From Ignavibacteriota bacterium (GTDB lineage Bacteria > Bacteroidota > Ignavibacteria > Ignavibacteriales > Melioribacteraceae), in NCBI GenBank assembly GCA_016716225.1, contig JADJWT010000001.1:3916501-3980500 (forward strand): 64,000 nt of DNA, written 5' to 3'. Below are positions 44,477-53,288 of this stretch, one piece after another (position 1 is the stretch's first letter; every line of letters starts with the position of its first letter). Under the pieces are notes generated by a model. That model had not been told where the DNA came from and searched no databases. It saw nothing but the letters and a program-made list of their open reading frames with translations. Position numbers and translations under genes: made by a program.

Positions 44477-45649
44477 TTATACCAAACCACTTAAAAATTT
44501 ACTTGCTGAAATTATTCTTGTTCCATTTTTAATTATATCAACATTTTCTTTTTTAATAACTTGGTAAATAAATGGAATATTTAAATTTTCCTTGAAGTAA
44601 TTAATATTAGGAGATAATTCAGTTTCGCTTAATTTTACTTCAACTGCAAACCATGGTTTATTATCAACCGTCACTAAAAAATCAACCTCTTTTTTATCAA
44701 CATTTTTTAAATAATTTAAGCTACACTTATATCCTTCATATTCATTTAAATAATTAGTGAATTTTAATAAATGTGAAGCCACTAAATTTTCGAATTTTGC
44801 TCCCTCATTTTCTACTTCTGACCAATCCACTAAATAAAGTTTTGGTTCTTTTTTAATTGATCTGATTGCTTTTGAATTAAATGGAAAAATCCTAAAATGA
44901 TAATAAAACGATTCTAAAATATTTAACCAACTCGTTGCAGCTCTATGACTAATTTCAAGATCGCCTCTAATTGCATTTATGGATAGCGGACTGGCAACTT
45001 TTGAAGGTAAAATATCTCCAAGAAGTTTCATATTAGTTAAGTCACGAATATTTTCGATATCGCGAATATCTTCTCTAAATAGCCTTTCTAACTTTTCATT
45101 ATGCCATCTTCGCAGTGTTCTTTCATTTTGTTTCATCAAAGGTTCCGGGAATCCGCCGAATTTGTAGAGAAGATTCAATGCTTCACCATGTGATGGACTA
45201 TCAAATTCTAATTCATTAAAAGGTATGAATTTATTTTGTATTATTTCAAATTCAGCAACAGAAAAAGGGTGCAATGTATAATAGTGATATCTGCCTTGAA
45301 GCGAATCCCCGCCTTTCCTATATATATTTAATCTGGCGCTGCCGGTAACAATTATATCATATTTTTCTTTATTTGTATCATAAATACCTTTAATTAGGTT
45401 TTTCCATTTTGAATATTTGTGTATTTCATCAAAAATTAATAAACTTTTTTCTCCTGGTAATTCGAAAGAAGTAATTTTTTTTCTATCCGGTTGATAATCC
45501 CAATTAAAGTATGTTGAATTATTAAATTTATCGGCTACGAGTTCTTTAGAAATAGTGGTTTTTCCAACTTGCCTTGCACCTCCAATGAATACCATTTTTT
45601 CTTTTAAATCAGATATTATTTGGGAAGTAAGGTATCTTTGCATTTGCAT
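44477..45649 (-). CDS. AAA_14/DUF4143 family ATPase
   Basis: A 390-residue ATPase with Walker A GGARQVGKTTISKE near residue 23, Walker B KSLLIFDEIHK near 70, ITGSARLNIYRKG near 103, a winged-helix region (LEISHRAATSWLNILESF) and the C-terminal nuclease-like segment NVDKKEVDFLVTV and WFAVEVKLS. It is the third intact copy in the window and belongs to a somewhat different subgroup (GGARQ rather than GPRQ). The biological role of the family is not settled. Confidence 0.88.
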   Translation of the reverse strand: MQMQRYLTSQIISDLKEKMVFIGGARQVGKTTISKELVADKFNNSTYFNWDYQPDRKKITSFELPGEKSLLIFDEIHKYSKWKNLIKGIYDTNKEKYDIIVTGSARLNIYRKGGDSLQGRYHYYTLHPFSVAEFEIIQNKFIPFNELEFDSPSHGEALNLLYKFGGFPEPLMKQNERTLRRWHNEKLERLFREDIRDIENIRDLTNMKLLGDILPSKVASPLSINAIRGDLEISHRAATSWLNILESFYYHFRIFPFNSKAIRSIKKEPKLYLVDWSEVENEGAKFENLVASHLLKFTNYLNEYEGYKCSLNYLKNVDKKEVDFLVTVDNKPWFAVEVKLSETELSPNINYFKENLNIPFIYQVIKKENVDIIKNGTRIISASKFLSGLV

Positions 45650-46138
45650 AAATGCCCTCTAATACTTTAGAAGTAAGATAATAATATTTTTGCCTCTAAG
45701 CAAAAATAATAGCGTTAATTTTTGCCTTAAAGCATAATCGCAAGTAAGTAAATTCTTTACATTTAACGATATGTTTTATAAACTAGATTATTTGGGTAAT
45801 GCTTTTAATCTCTAAGTTGCCCATGAATTTTTTTATGGATTTAACTTCACGTTCAAATTGTGATTTGTTATTCTAGATTCTGAATTCTGGCTTCTGTCTT
45901 CCGTTTGTTCTTTGGCATTTCGGTACACTTCGTTACTCAATGCCCAAGCCTTATTTTACTTTTTCACTTTCCACGTTTTAACGTCTTCACGTCTCTACGG
46001 AAATGGATTTGTGCATTTTTTGAATTTTGATATTTACTATTTGGAATTTGTTTCTATGCATCCGGCATCCCGTCTCCAGTTCTTCTAAATTCGGTCTGCT
46101 GGTTTCTGATCCGTTAGCTTATACACTGGATTTTTGGT
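45650..46138. other. Intergenic region with heptamer repeats
   Basis: No gene. Degenerate 7-mers lie at about 45870-45900 (GATTCTG, AATTCTG, GCTTCTG) and 45960-46005 (TTTTTCA, CTTTCCA, CGTTTTA, ACGTCTT). A decayed copy of the TCCGTTAGC palindrome is at about 46099. The rest is featureless. Confidence 0.65.
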
Positions 46139-47284
46139 TCAAAATATTTCTTTTCGAATTTTAATTTTTAACGAATTAGGAATTTCATCTTTTACAAAAG
46201 CAACAATATAACCACCTCCGCCGGCACCGCTTAATTTCCAGCCATACGCTTTATCTTTAATTTTTTCAATTCCTTCCAAAACTTCCGGAATAATCATATT
46301 AGGAAACATTTTAATTTGGGCATTAAAAGACTCAGTGAAAGCTTTCCCAAAAATTTCGGTATTCATATCAAGTGCTGCAATCCATAATTTATCAGCGGCA
46401 ACAGAAAGAGCTTTAGCATTCTCAAAATTTATATCCGTATTTTCAAAAACATTAAAGTTTTGTTCACGGGGCTTTAAGCTGATTAATCTTATATGTTCTT
46501 CAAGCCAACTCAATATTTCTATATTTTGTTCGGAAGTGATTTTATGCGGCCAATAATCATTTGACTTATATTCCAATTTATTCAACCCGGGAATTACAAT
46601 TCCAATTGCATCTTGCGAACCGCTAATGTATTGCTCACCAGGCGGGTTTTCATAACAGAAAAGTATTTTTGCTAATTGTTCTTTATTCCCCTTTGGAATT
46701 TCGTATTCCCATAAATCAACTGCTCTGTTGCGTGTACTTGTAGCCATTCCGCTTCTATGATTAAATTCATATTCCGGTTCAATTGAAATTGTGATAACCG
46801 AACCCGGATAGAATTTTGATACAAATGGTTGATCCAGCCAGCCGCCGGCTAAATCAATACGATAAGGAATATTGCATACTTTTCTGATTGATGTTGTAGA
46901 ACGAACAGGTAAATTTTGATGCGGAATTCTTTTACTTACAATATATTCAAATCCGTGCTTTCTGCAAAAATTTTCTTTCTCAATAGAATGCCCGTCTTCA
47001 TTAACAAATAAAATATCCGGATTGAGTTGCAAAATATCTGTATCAAAATCAATTATACCCTCACCGTTGTTTATCCAAGCATCTGTTACAACTTTAAGTG
47101 ACTTTACCATATAAAGTCTTTCATTCTCGTTGTATATTGTTTTTCTTCCCTTAAGATTGTAAATGGTTTTATCCGATCCAATACCCACATAAAGATCGCC
47201 GTACTTAGCTGCTTCTTCAAAAAAAGCAACGTGTCCGCTGTGCAAAGTATCAAAACATCCGGAAACAAAAACTTTCTTTTTCAT
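46139..47284 (-). CDS. Nucleotidyltransferase-GHMP kinase fusion
   Basis: A 381-residue two-domain protein. Residues about 1-140 are a cytidylyltransferase domain (VSGCFDTLHSGHVAFFEEA with the HxGH motif at 15-18, then LKGRKTIYNENER). From about 150 a GHMP-kinase-like domain follows (IPYRIDLAGGWLDQPFV, GSQDAIGIVIPGL, and LSGAGGGGYIVAFV near 352). The usual Pro-X3-Gly-Leu-Ser-Ser-Ser loop of GHMP kinases is not evident, so kinase activity is uncertain. It probably phosphorylates and activates a sugar, in the manner of kinase-nucleotidyltransferase fusions such as FKP, though in reversed order. The nearby genes make UDP-sugars. It is not in overlap with any neighbour. Confidence 0.8.
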   Translation of the reverse strand: MKKKVFVSGCFDTLHSGHVAFFEEAAKYGDLYVGIGSDKTIYNLKGRKTIYNENERLYMVKSLKVVTDAWINNGEGIIDFDTDILQLNPDILFVNEDGHSIEKENFCRKHGFEYIVSKRIPHQNLPVRSTTSIRKVCNIPYRIDLAGGWLDQPFVSKFYPGSVITISIEPEYEFNHRSGMATSTRNRAVDLWEYEIPKGNKEQLAKILFCYENPPGEQYISGSQDAIGIVIPGLNKLEYKSNDYWPHKITSEQNIEILSWLEEHIRLISLKPREQNFNVFENTDINFENAKALSVAADKLWIAALDMNTEIFGKAFTESFNAQIKMFPNMIIPEVLEGIEKIKDKAYGWKLSGAGGGGYIVAFVKDEIPNSLKIKIRKEIF

Positions 47285-47446
47285 ATTAGTTTATTTAATT
47301 ATTGCTTGATAGTTTATTTTTTCCCTAAAGTTGATCCGTTAGTTAACTAATTGAGGCTCACTTTTGATTATAAATTCTGATTTATCTGAATTATTAATTA
47401 TGAATTATTAATTCCTATTTCTTAATTCTGATTTTATAATTCAATA

Positions 47447-48037
47447 TTATTCAATTTCCTTAACAATATTATTTTCCAATTTGTAACTTTTACCGGATTT
47501 TTTACAATGTGCAATTCCATTTTGATCAAATTTTAATTTCTTCCCTGCTTCGCTGTACCAGCCGACAATTCTTGCCGGATTACCAACGACTAAAGCAAAA
47601 TCCGGGACATCTTTCGTCACCACAGAACCTGCGCCTACGAAAGCAAATCTCCCGATTGTATGTCCGCATACTATTGTTGAATTTGCACCTAATGAAGCTC
47701 CTTCTTTTACCAAAGTTTTGATGTAATATTCTGCACCAACTTGAGGATATTTACTTCTCGGATCTATAATATTTGTGAAAACCATTGATGGCCCGCAGAA
47801 AACATAATCTTCTAAAGTTACTCCTTCATATACCGAAACATTATTTTGGATTTTTACAAAATTACCAATCACTACATTATTCGCAATATTTACATTTTGA
47901 CCGAGCACGCATTTCTTGCCAATTTTAGCACCGCTCTGAACATGAGAAAAATGCCAGATTTTTGTCCCTTCGCCAATTTCCACATTATCATCAACAACTG
48001 CATACTTATCTACGTAAAATAATTTATTTGCGTCCAT
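47447..48037 (-). CDS. WlbB/WbpD-like UDP-sugar 3-N-acetyltransferase
   Basis: A 196-residue hexapeptide-repeat acetyltransferase. The sequence EIGEGTKIWHFSHVQSGAKI, GQNVNIANNV, KIQNNVSVYEGVTLEDYV, PSMVFTNIIDPRSKYPQ and AGSVVTKDVPDFALVVGNPA closely follows WlbB/WbpD, which acetylates the 3-amino group of UDP-2-acetamido-3-amino-glucuronate. WlbA-, WlbC- and WlbD-like genes lie upstream in the same direction, completing most of the UDP-ManNAc(3NAc)A route. The remaining UDP-GlcNAc 6-dehydrogenase (WbpA) is not in this window. Confidence 0.93.
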   Translation of the reverse strand: MDANKLFYVDKYAVVDDNVEIGEGTKIWHFSHVQSGAKIGKKCVLGQNVNIANNVVIGNFVKIQNNVSVYEGVTLEDYVFCGPSMVFTNIIDPRSKYPQVGAEYYIKTLVKEGASLGANSTIVCGHTIGRFAFVGAGSVVTKDVPDFALVVGNPARIVGWYSEAGKKLKFDQNGIAHCKKSGKSYKLENNIVKEIE

Positions 48038-48054
48038 GAAAACCTTAAAAAATA

Positions 48055-48165
48055 ATTATGAATTATGAATTATAAATTAAAAATTATGAATTAAAAAAAG
48101 CAAAAAGAAATAGATATTTACGAATAATGCTTACCCGATAAATTATGAATTATGAAGTAATATAA
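48055..48165. repeat. ATTATGA-type heptamer repeat
   Basis: AATTATG, AATTATG, AATTATA, AATTAAA, AATTATG follow one another at 7-base spacing (48055-48095), with decayed copies to 48165. Another short stretch of AATTATT/AATTCC lies near 47395-47430. Confidence 0.8.
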
Positions 48166-48200
48166 AATTATAAAAACAATAGAAGCCATGAATTGCGATT

Positions 48201-48551
48201 TTATAAATTTTGTTTTGAACTTTTAATTATTGAAGTTAAAATTCTGTTTAATTCATCAACATCAATTAGAATTTGATTGAAATCAATTCTTGTCAGCCTA
48301 CTTTCTTCTAATAATTTTAACCAATATTGGGTTTCTCTCGCTTCTTTTAATGATATAGAAAGTTTATTTATGAAATCTTTTTTTGAGACTGCTGAAATGG
48401 ATTCATTTACATTTGCACCAATGCTTGTTCCAGATCTGAGTAATTGTTTCGATAGAATAAACTCTTTTTCATTTGTCAATAATTTGTATTACTGAATTAT
48501 TTTAATTGCAAAAGCAAATGACTTTTGTTCTCTGAGATTATCCTTTTTCAA
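48201..48551 (-). pseudogene. S23 four-helix-bundle protein with an in-frame stop
   Basis: Reading from TTG at 48551 gives KKDNLREQKSFAFAIKIIQ, then TAA at 48489-48491, then YKLLTNEKEFILSKQLLRSG, TSIGANVNESISAVSKKDFI, and EARETQYWLKLLEES, ending SSKQNL. This is the full four-helix-bundle family sequence with one stop near residue 21; a TTA to TAA change explains it. A start at 48479 would lose the first helix. It lies between a WlbB-like and a WlbA-like gene without being part of that pathway. A sequencing error cannot be excluded. Confidence 0.78.
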
Positions 48552-48646
48552 TCTTTTTTTTCTTAATTTATTTTATTAATTCATCAATCCTAATTCATAA
48601 TTATTAATTTCTTTATATCTTTCTTAATTTCTCATGCAACAACAAC

Positions 48647-48693
48647 TCTCAAATATTGACTTTTCACCTTTGACTTTTAACTTTTCACTTTCT
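48647..48693. repeat. AAAAGTG-type heptamer repeat at the 3' end of the WlbA-like gene
   Basis: GACTTTT, CACCTTT, GACTTTT, AACTTTT, CACTTTC in a row on the plus strand. The TGA stop of the oxidoreductase gene lies in the last unit. Confidence 0.8.
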
Positions 48694-49629
48694 TAACATC
48701 GGATGCGGATTTTCTTGATTCTCTTCAATCTTCGCATTTCTTATCTGATGTACTATTTCGATTGATTGTCTTGCATCATTTAATCCAAATCCATTTCCAT
48801 TTAGAATTGATTGATAAACCTTTGTGTGTAAATCGGTAAATCCATCGCTGAAATGAAATTCTTCTCCGTCAATTGTTAAAGATCTGAAAGTAGTTTTATT
48901 TTCATTTCTAACTTTTTCCGGTAAGTCTGAATTATCAAGAGATAAAAACCAGCTTACATTTGCTTTTTCAAATTCCAAAAAACCGCTTACTTTTCTCTGT
49001 TCATTTAAGTAAACTTTATTTGCCTGCAATTTACCGAATATCCAGCCGAGCATATCAAAAAAGTGAACCCCGATATTTGTTGCAACTCCACCGGACTTTT
49101 CTTTAACACCTTTCCATGAAAAATCATACCAAGGTCCGCGGAAAGTAATATATGATAATTCAATATTATACTTTGAATTATTATTTTCTTTTTGAATTTT
49201 GTTTTTAAGATCAATAATTGCTTGATGTTCGCGAAGTTGAAGTACATTAAAAATCTTTTTCCCGGTTTCACTTTCCAATTCTTCCAGTGCATCTAAATTC
49301 CAAGGATTAAGAACAATTGGTTTCTCGCAGATTGCATCGGCATTTGATCTTAAAGCTAATCTGATATGTGCATCATGTAAAAAATTTGGAGAGCATATTG
49401 TGAGATAATCAATGGCACTTTCTTTAGATTTTCTTCTGAGTCTTTCAATATGTCGTTCAAATCTTTCGAACTCTGCAAAATAACTAACATTTGGAAAATA
49501 GCGATCGAGAATTCCAACCGAATCATGCGGATCAAGTGCGGCAATTAAATTATTACCGGTATCTTTTATAGCTTGTAGATGCCGAGGAGCAATATATCCG
49601 GCAACACCGGTCATCGCAAAGTTTTTCAT
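48685..49629 (-). CDS. WlbA/WbpB-like UDP-sugar 3-dehydrogenase (Gfo/Idh/MocA)
   Basis: A 314-residue oxidoreductase. The N-terminal Rossmann start MTGVAGYIAPRHLQAIKDTG and the signature DAICEKPIVLNPWNL near residue 96 (Glu-Lys-Pro) place it in the Gfo/Idh/MocA family, and IGVHFFDMLGWIFGKLQ and FDFSWKG-type regions match WlbA. It oxidises the 3-hydroxyl of UDP-GlcNAcA. The gene is followed by a tandem repeat that supplies its stop codon, so its last few residues may have been altered. WlbB-, WlbC- and WlbD-like genes are nearby. Confidence 0.92.
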   Translation of the reverse strand: MKNFAMTGVAGYIAPRHLQAIKDTGNNLIAALDPHDSVGILDRYFPNVSYFAEFERFERHIERLRRKSKESAIDYLTICSPNFLHDAHIRLALRSNADAICEKPIVLNPWNLDALEELESETGKKIFNVLQLREHQAIIDLKNKIQKENNNSKYNIELSYITFRGPWYDFSWKGVKEKSGGVATNIGVHFFDMLGWIFGKLQANKVYLNEQRKVSGFLEFEKANVSWFLSLDNSDLPEKVRNENKTTFRSLTIDGEEFHFSDGFTDLHTKVYQSILNGNGFGLNDARQSIEIVHQIRNAKIEENQENPHPMLRK

Positions 49630-49658
49630 AAATTTTGTTTAATCCTTATAACAAAAAT

Positions 49659-50597
49659 TTATTTTACAATTTTTTCAAAATATTCTATTGTTTTAACCAA
49701 GCCATCTTCAAGTTTTATTTTCGGTTCCCAATTTAATTCTTTTTTAGCTAGAGTAATATCCGGCTGTCTTTGCATCGGATCATCTTGAGGTAAAGGTTTG
49801 TATATTATTTTTGATTTAGAGTTGGTTAGCTGCAATACTTTTTCTGCAAGTTCAAGCATAGTAAATTCTCCGGGATTGCCAATATTTACTGGTCCGGTAA
49901 AACCATCTCTGCTGTTCATCAATCTAATCATTCCTTCAATTAAATCATCCACATAACAAAAACTTCTTGTTTGTTTTCCGTCACCATAAATAGTAATATC
50001 TTCACCTTTTAATGCCTGAACAATAAAATTACTTACAACTCTGCCATCATTTGGATCCATTCTTGGTCCGTACGTATTAAAAATTCTCATCACTTTAATA
50101 TTCAAATTGTAAATTCTGTAATAATCAAAAAACAAAGTTTCAGCACAGCGTTTACCTTCATCATAACATGCTCTTGGTCCAATTGGGTTAACAAGCCCTT
50201 TATATGTTTCGGGTTGAGGGTGAACATCCGGATCTCCGTATACTTCCGAAGTGCTTGCCTGAAGAATTTTAGCCTTCGTTCTTTTTGCTAACCCGAGCAT
50301 ATTTATTGCACCAACAACTGATGTTTTTGTGGTTTGAATAGGATCAAACTGATAATGAATTGGAGAAGCCGGGCAAGCTAAATTATATATTTCATCAACT
50401 TCAACATAAAGTGGAAAGGTTACGTCATGACGTAATAATTCGAAATACGGATTATCTAATAAATGTTCAATGTTTTCTTTATTTCCGGTAAAAAAATTAT
50501 CAGCACAAATTACATCATGCTTTTCTTTTACGAGTCTTTCAGCTAAATGACTTCCTAGAAAACCAGCACCACCGGTTATTAATATTCTTTTTTTCAT
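49659..50597 (-). CDS. UDP-glucuronate decarboxylase-like (UDP-xylose synthase)
   Basis: A 312-residue extended SDR: KRILITGGAGFLGSHLAERL at the start, YNLACPASPIHYQFDPIQT, STSEVYGDPDVHPQPE, the YxxxK catalytic pair in RACYDEGKRCAE near residue 146, and DGKQTRSFCYVDDLIEGMI. This is the UXS signature, making UDP-xylose from UDP-glucuronate. Cytosolic. It lies 29 bases from the WlbA-like gene. It could serve the same polymer as a xylose donor, or feed other glycans. Family is clear. Confidence 0.94.
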   Translation of the reverse strand: MKKRILITGGAGFLGSHLAERLVKEKHDVICADNFFTGNKENIEHLLDNPYFELLRHDVTFPLYVEVDEIYNLACPASPIHYQFDPIQTTKTSVVGAINMLGLAKRTKAKILQASTSEVYGDPDVHPQPETYKGLVNPIGPRACYDEGKRCAETLFFDYYRIYNLNIKVMRIFNTYGPRMDPNDGRVVSNFIVQALKGEDITIYGDGKQTRSFCYVDDLIEGMIRLMNSRDGFTGPVNIGNPGEFTMLELAEKVLQLTNSKSKIIYKPLPQDDPMQRQPDITLAKKELNWEPKIKLEDGLVKTIEYFEKIVK

Positions 50598-50798
50598 AAT
50601 TTGTCCTAATCAAGTTGTTTAATTAAGTATAAAACTTACAAAAATAAATATTTAAATTTTGAATACAGTATAAATCTCTATTTAGTTTAAGATACAATTT
50701 TTTACATCATTCAGAATTAAACAGAGAAAATTCTAAAATATTCAAAAACTAATTCAAGTAAAATTGTTTCATTTATTCTAAATTTCTTAAGGTAACTT

Positions 50799-51908
50799 TT
50801 AATTTTTTAATATTTCCGCAATTCTTTTACTTGCCAAACCATCTCCGTATGGATTTACTGCATTTGCCATTTTTTCGTATGCTGATTTATCATCAATTAA
50901 AATAGAAACTTCTCCGATAATTTTTTCCTTATTTGTTCCAACAAGTTTAACGGTTCCGGCAGTAACGGCTTCAGGTCTTTCAGTATTTTCACGCATTACT
51001 AAAACCGGTTTGCCTAAACTTGGTGCTTCTTCTTGAACTCCACCGGAATCGGTTAAAATTATTTCTGCATTCATCATTAAAGAAATAAAAGGAAGATATG
51101 TTTGCGGTTTAAGCAGAATTATATTTTTTCTTCCGCCTAATATATTATTAACCGGGTCTTGCACATTCGGATTCAAATGAACCGGATAAATAAAATTATA
51201 TTCGGAATATTTATCTGCCAGTTCGGAAATTGATTCACAAATATCAATAAAACCTTGACCGAAATTTTCTCTTCTGTGTCCTGTAATCAATACATAAGGT
51301 TTAAGATTTTGTAAATTATAATTTTCCAAACCTTCCACTATTGGATTTATTTCCTTTACTTTTTCAGTGGCAAGAAATAAAGCATCAATTACCGTATTTC
51401 CGGTAATAAATATTTTTTCATCAGGAATTCCTTCCTTCAGCAAGTTTTCTTTTGAAATTTGTGTTGGGGCAAAATGGAGTTCTGCTATTCTTGAAGTTAA
51501 AACTCTGTTCATTTCTTCGGGAAACGGTGAATATTTTTTGAAAGTTCTTAATCCGGCTTCAACATGTCCCACTTTCACTTGATGATAAAAAGCAACTAAA
51601 GAAACAGCCATTACAGTTGTTGTATCGCCTTGAACTAAAACAATATCAGGTTTGTAATTTTTAAAATATTCATCTATAGAGGAAATTATTGTTGCGGTTA
51701 ATTTGCTTAAAGTCTGATTTGGCTGCATTAAATTCAAATCAACATCGGGAATAATATTAAATATTTCCAGAACTTGATCTAGCATTTGTCTATGCTGAGC
51801 AGTTACACAAATATTTATTTCGAAAGTTCGATCTTTTTTAAGCTCAAGAATTACCGGGATGAGTTTAATAGCTTCCGGTCGAGTTCCAAATACAACAGAA
51901 ATTTTCAT
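50799..51908 (-). CDS. wecB: Non-hydrolysing UDP-GlcNAc 2-epimerase (WecB/WlbD-like)
   Basis: A 369-residue GT-B-like epimerase: VVFGTRPEAIKLIPVILEL at the start, VQGDTTTVMAVSL near residue 93, HVEAGLRTFKKYSPFPEE near 116, GHRRENFG near 212, and TDSGGVQEEAPSLGKPVLV with MRENTERPEAV near 285. WecB converts UDP-GlcNAc to UDP-ManNAc; WlbD/WbpI converts the acetylated uronic acid, and the nearby WlbA-C homologues favour that job. The WecB and WlbD subtypes cannot be separated by eye. Confidence 0.93.
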   Translation of the reverse strand: MKISVVFGTRPEAIKLIPVILELKKDRTFEINICVTAQHRQMLDQVLEIFNIIPDVDLNLMQPNQTLSKLTATIISSIDEYFKNYKPDIVLVQGDTTTVMAVSLVAFYHQVKVGHVEAGLRTFKKYSPFPEEMNRVLTSRIAELHFAPTQISKENLLKEGIPDEKIFITGNTVIDALFLATEKVKEINPIVEGLENYNLQNLKPYVLITGHRRENFGQGFIDICESISELADKYSEYNFIYPVHLNPNVQDPVNNILGGRKNIILLKPQTYLPFISLMMNAEIILTDSGGVQEEAPSLGKPVLVMRENTERPEAVTAGTVKLVGTNKEKIIGEVSILIDDKSAYEKMANAVNPYGDGLASKRIAEILKN

Positions 51909-52082
51909 ATTTACCAGTAAAGTTTTGGTTGCACAAAAAACAATTCAATAAAAAACAAATAATAAGAATCAAATAACTTTAAGCAAATAGCAAATAACAA
52001 GAATCAAATCCCAATTAACAAGAATTAAAAAATAAATTTCAAAACACAAAACTACTTTCGAAATTTTACATTTAATTTTTCA

Positions 52083-53288
52083 CTAATTAAGTGATTTTGT
52101 AAATTCATTTATTTTGTCAACTACATAAGTAATTTGCTCTTCTGTTAATTCCGGATAAATTGGTAATGCAATTGAGTTATCTGCAGCAAAATCTGCAACC
52201 GGGAAAGTTTGATTTTTAAATTTCGAACTTTTCATAACATCTTGGAAACATTCTTGTTTATGGAATGGAACCGGATAATAAATCTCTGTTGCTATTCCAT
52301 TTTCCGTTAAGAAATTTCTCATTGCATCTCGTTTCTCAACTCTAATGATATACTGATTGTAAATATGGTAGTTTTTCAATTCAGAATTCTGAATTCCGAA
52401 TTCTGAATTCTTATATATTGCTTTTGGAAGTAAAACTTTATTTTTTGAATCAAATTCTATTTTGCCTTCTTCTTCTGAAAGTCCGAATGTTTTAAATAGT
52501 GAATTATACAATTCTGCATTTTTTCTTCTTTTCTCAGACCATGAATCCAAATGAGGAAGTTTTACATTCAAAACTGCTGCTTGAATTGCATCAATTCTAA
52601 AATTTCCGCCAATAACACTGTGATAATATTTTGGTTCTCCGCCGTGAACTCTTAAGATTTTTATTTTGTCCGCAAGTTCTTCATTATTTGTAACAACCAT
52701 TCCTCCATCACCAAAACATCCCAAGTTTTTACTCGGAAAATAAGAATAACATCCGATATCACCAATTGTACCAACGCATTTTCCATCTTTGTACTGTGTT
52801 GATATTGCTTGTGCACCGTCTTCAATAACTTTAAGATTATAGTTTTTAGCAATTTTCATTATCGGATCCATATCTCCACTTTGTCCATACAAATGAACCG
52901 GAATTATTGCTTTTGTTTTATTTGTAATTTTTTCAACTATTTTATTTGAATCAATGTTAAAAGTTACCGGATCACTATCTACAAATACCGGAATTGCATT
53001 TAATCTTGAAACTACTCCGGCTGTTGCAAAAAATGAATATGTTGGAACAATAACTTCATCTCCGGGCAAAATATCAATTGCCATAAGTGCTATTAAAAGA
53101 GCGTCTGTTCCGGATGATACGCCGATTGCCCTTTTAACGCCTAAATATTTACATGTAGATTCTTCAAGTTTTTGAACTTCAGGACCCAATATAAAATATT
53201 GTGATTCTGCAACTTTTAATATTGCTTCATCCAATTCTTTCTTTAATGATTGATACTGTGCTTTAAGATCTAACAATGGGACTTTCAT
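52083..53288 (-). CDS. DegT aminotransferase, WlbC/WbpE-like, with repeat-encoded insert
   Basis: A 401-residue PLP enzyme: VPLLDLKAQYQSLKKELDEA at the start, VSSGTDALLIALMAIDI, VIEDGAQAIST near 160, and the PLP lysine in SYFPSKNLGCFGDGGMVVT near 180. It transaminates UDP-3-keto-GlcNAcA in the WlbA-E pathway. The segment KNSEFGIQNSELKN, about residues 293-305, is extra to the family and is written by five copies of a 7-bp unit at 52376-52411. It falls in the C-terminal small domain. This gene is closest to the divergent promoter region. Confidence 0.92.
   Translation of the reverse strand: MKVPLLDLKAQYQSLKKELDEAILKVAESQYFILGPEVQKLEESTCKYLGVKRAIGVSSGTDALLIALMAIDILPGDEVIVPTYSFFATAGVVSRLNAIPVFVDSDPVTFNIDSNKIVEKITNKTKAIIPVHLYGQSGDMDPIMKIAKNYNLKVIEDGAQAISTQYKDGKCVGTIGDIGCYSYFPSKNLGCFGDGGMVVTNNEELADKIKILRVHGGEPKYYHSVIGGNFRIDAIQAAVLNVKLPHLDSWSEKRRKNAELYNSLFKTFGLSEEEGKIEFDSKNKVLLPKAIYKNSEFGIQNSELKNYHIYNQYIIRVEKRDAMRNFLTENGIATEIYYPVPFHKQECFQDVMKSSKFKNQTFPVADFAADNSIALPIYPELTEEQITYVVDKINEFTKSLN
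52376..52411. repeat. GAATTCT heptamer repeat inside the WlbC-like gene
   Basis: TCAATTC, AGAATTC, TGAATTC, CGAATTC, TGAATTC in succession, five nearly exact 7-mers. On the minus strand they read NSEFGIQNSEL. The same unit is in the other DegT gene at 11365-11388. Confidence 0.9.

Noticed and set aside
49005..49544. Two open frames within the WlbA-like gene
   Set aside because: They are same-strand frames overlapping a clear Gfo/Idh/MocA gene and resemble nothing.
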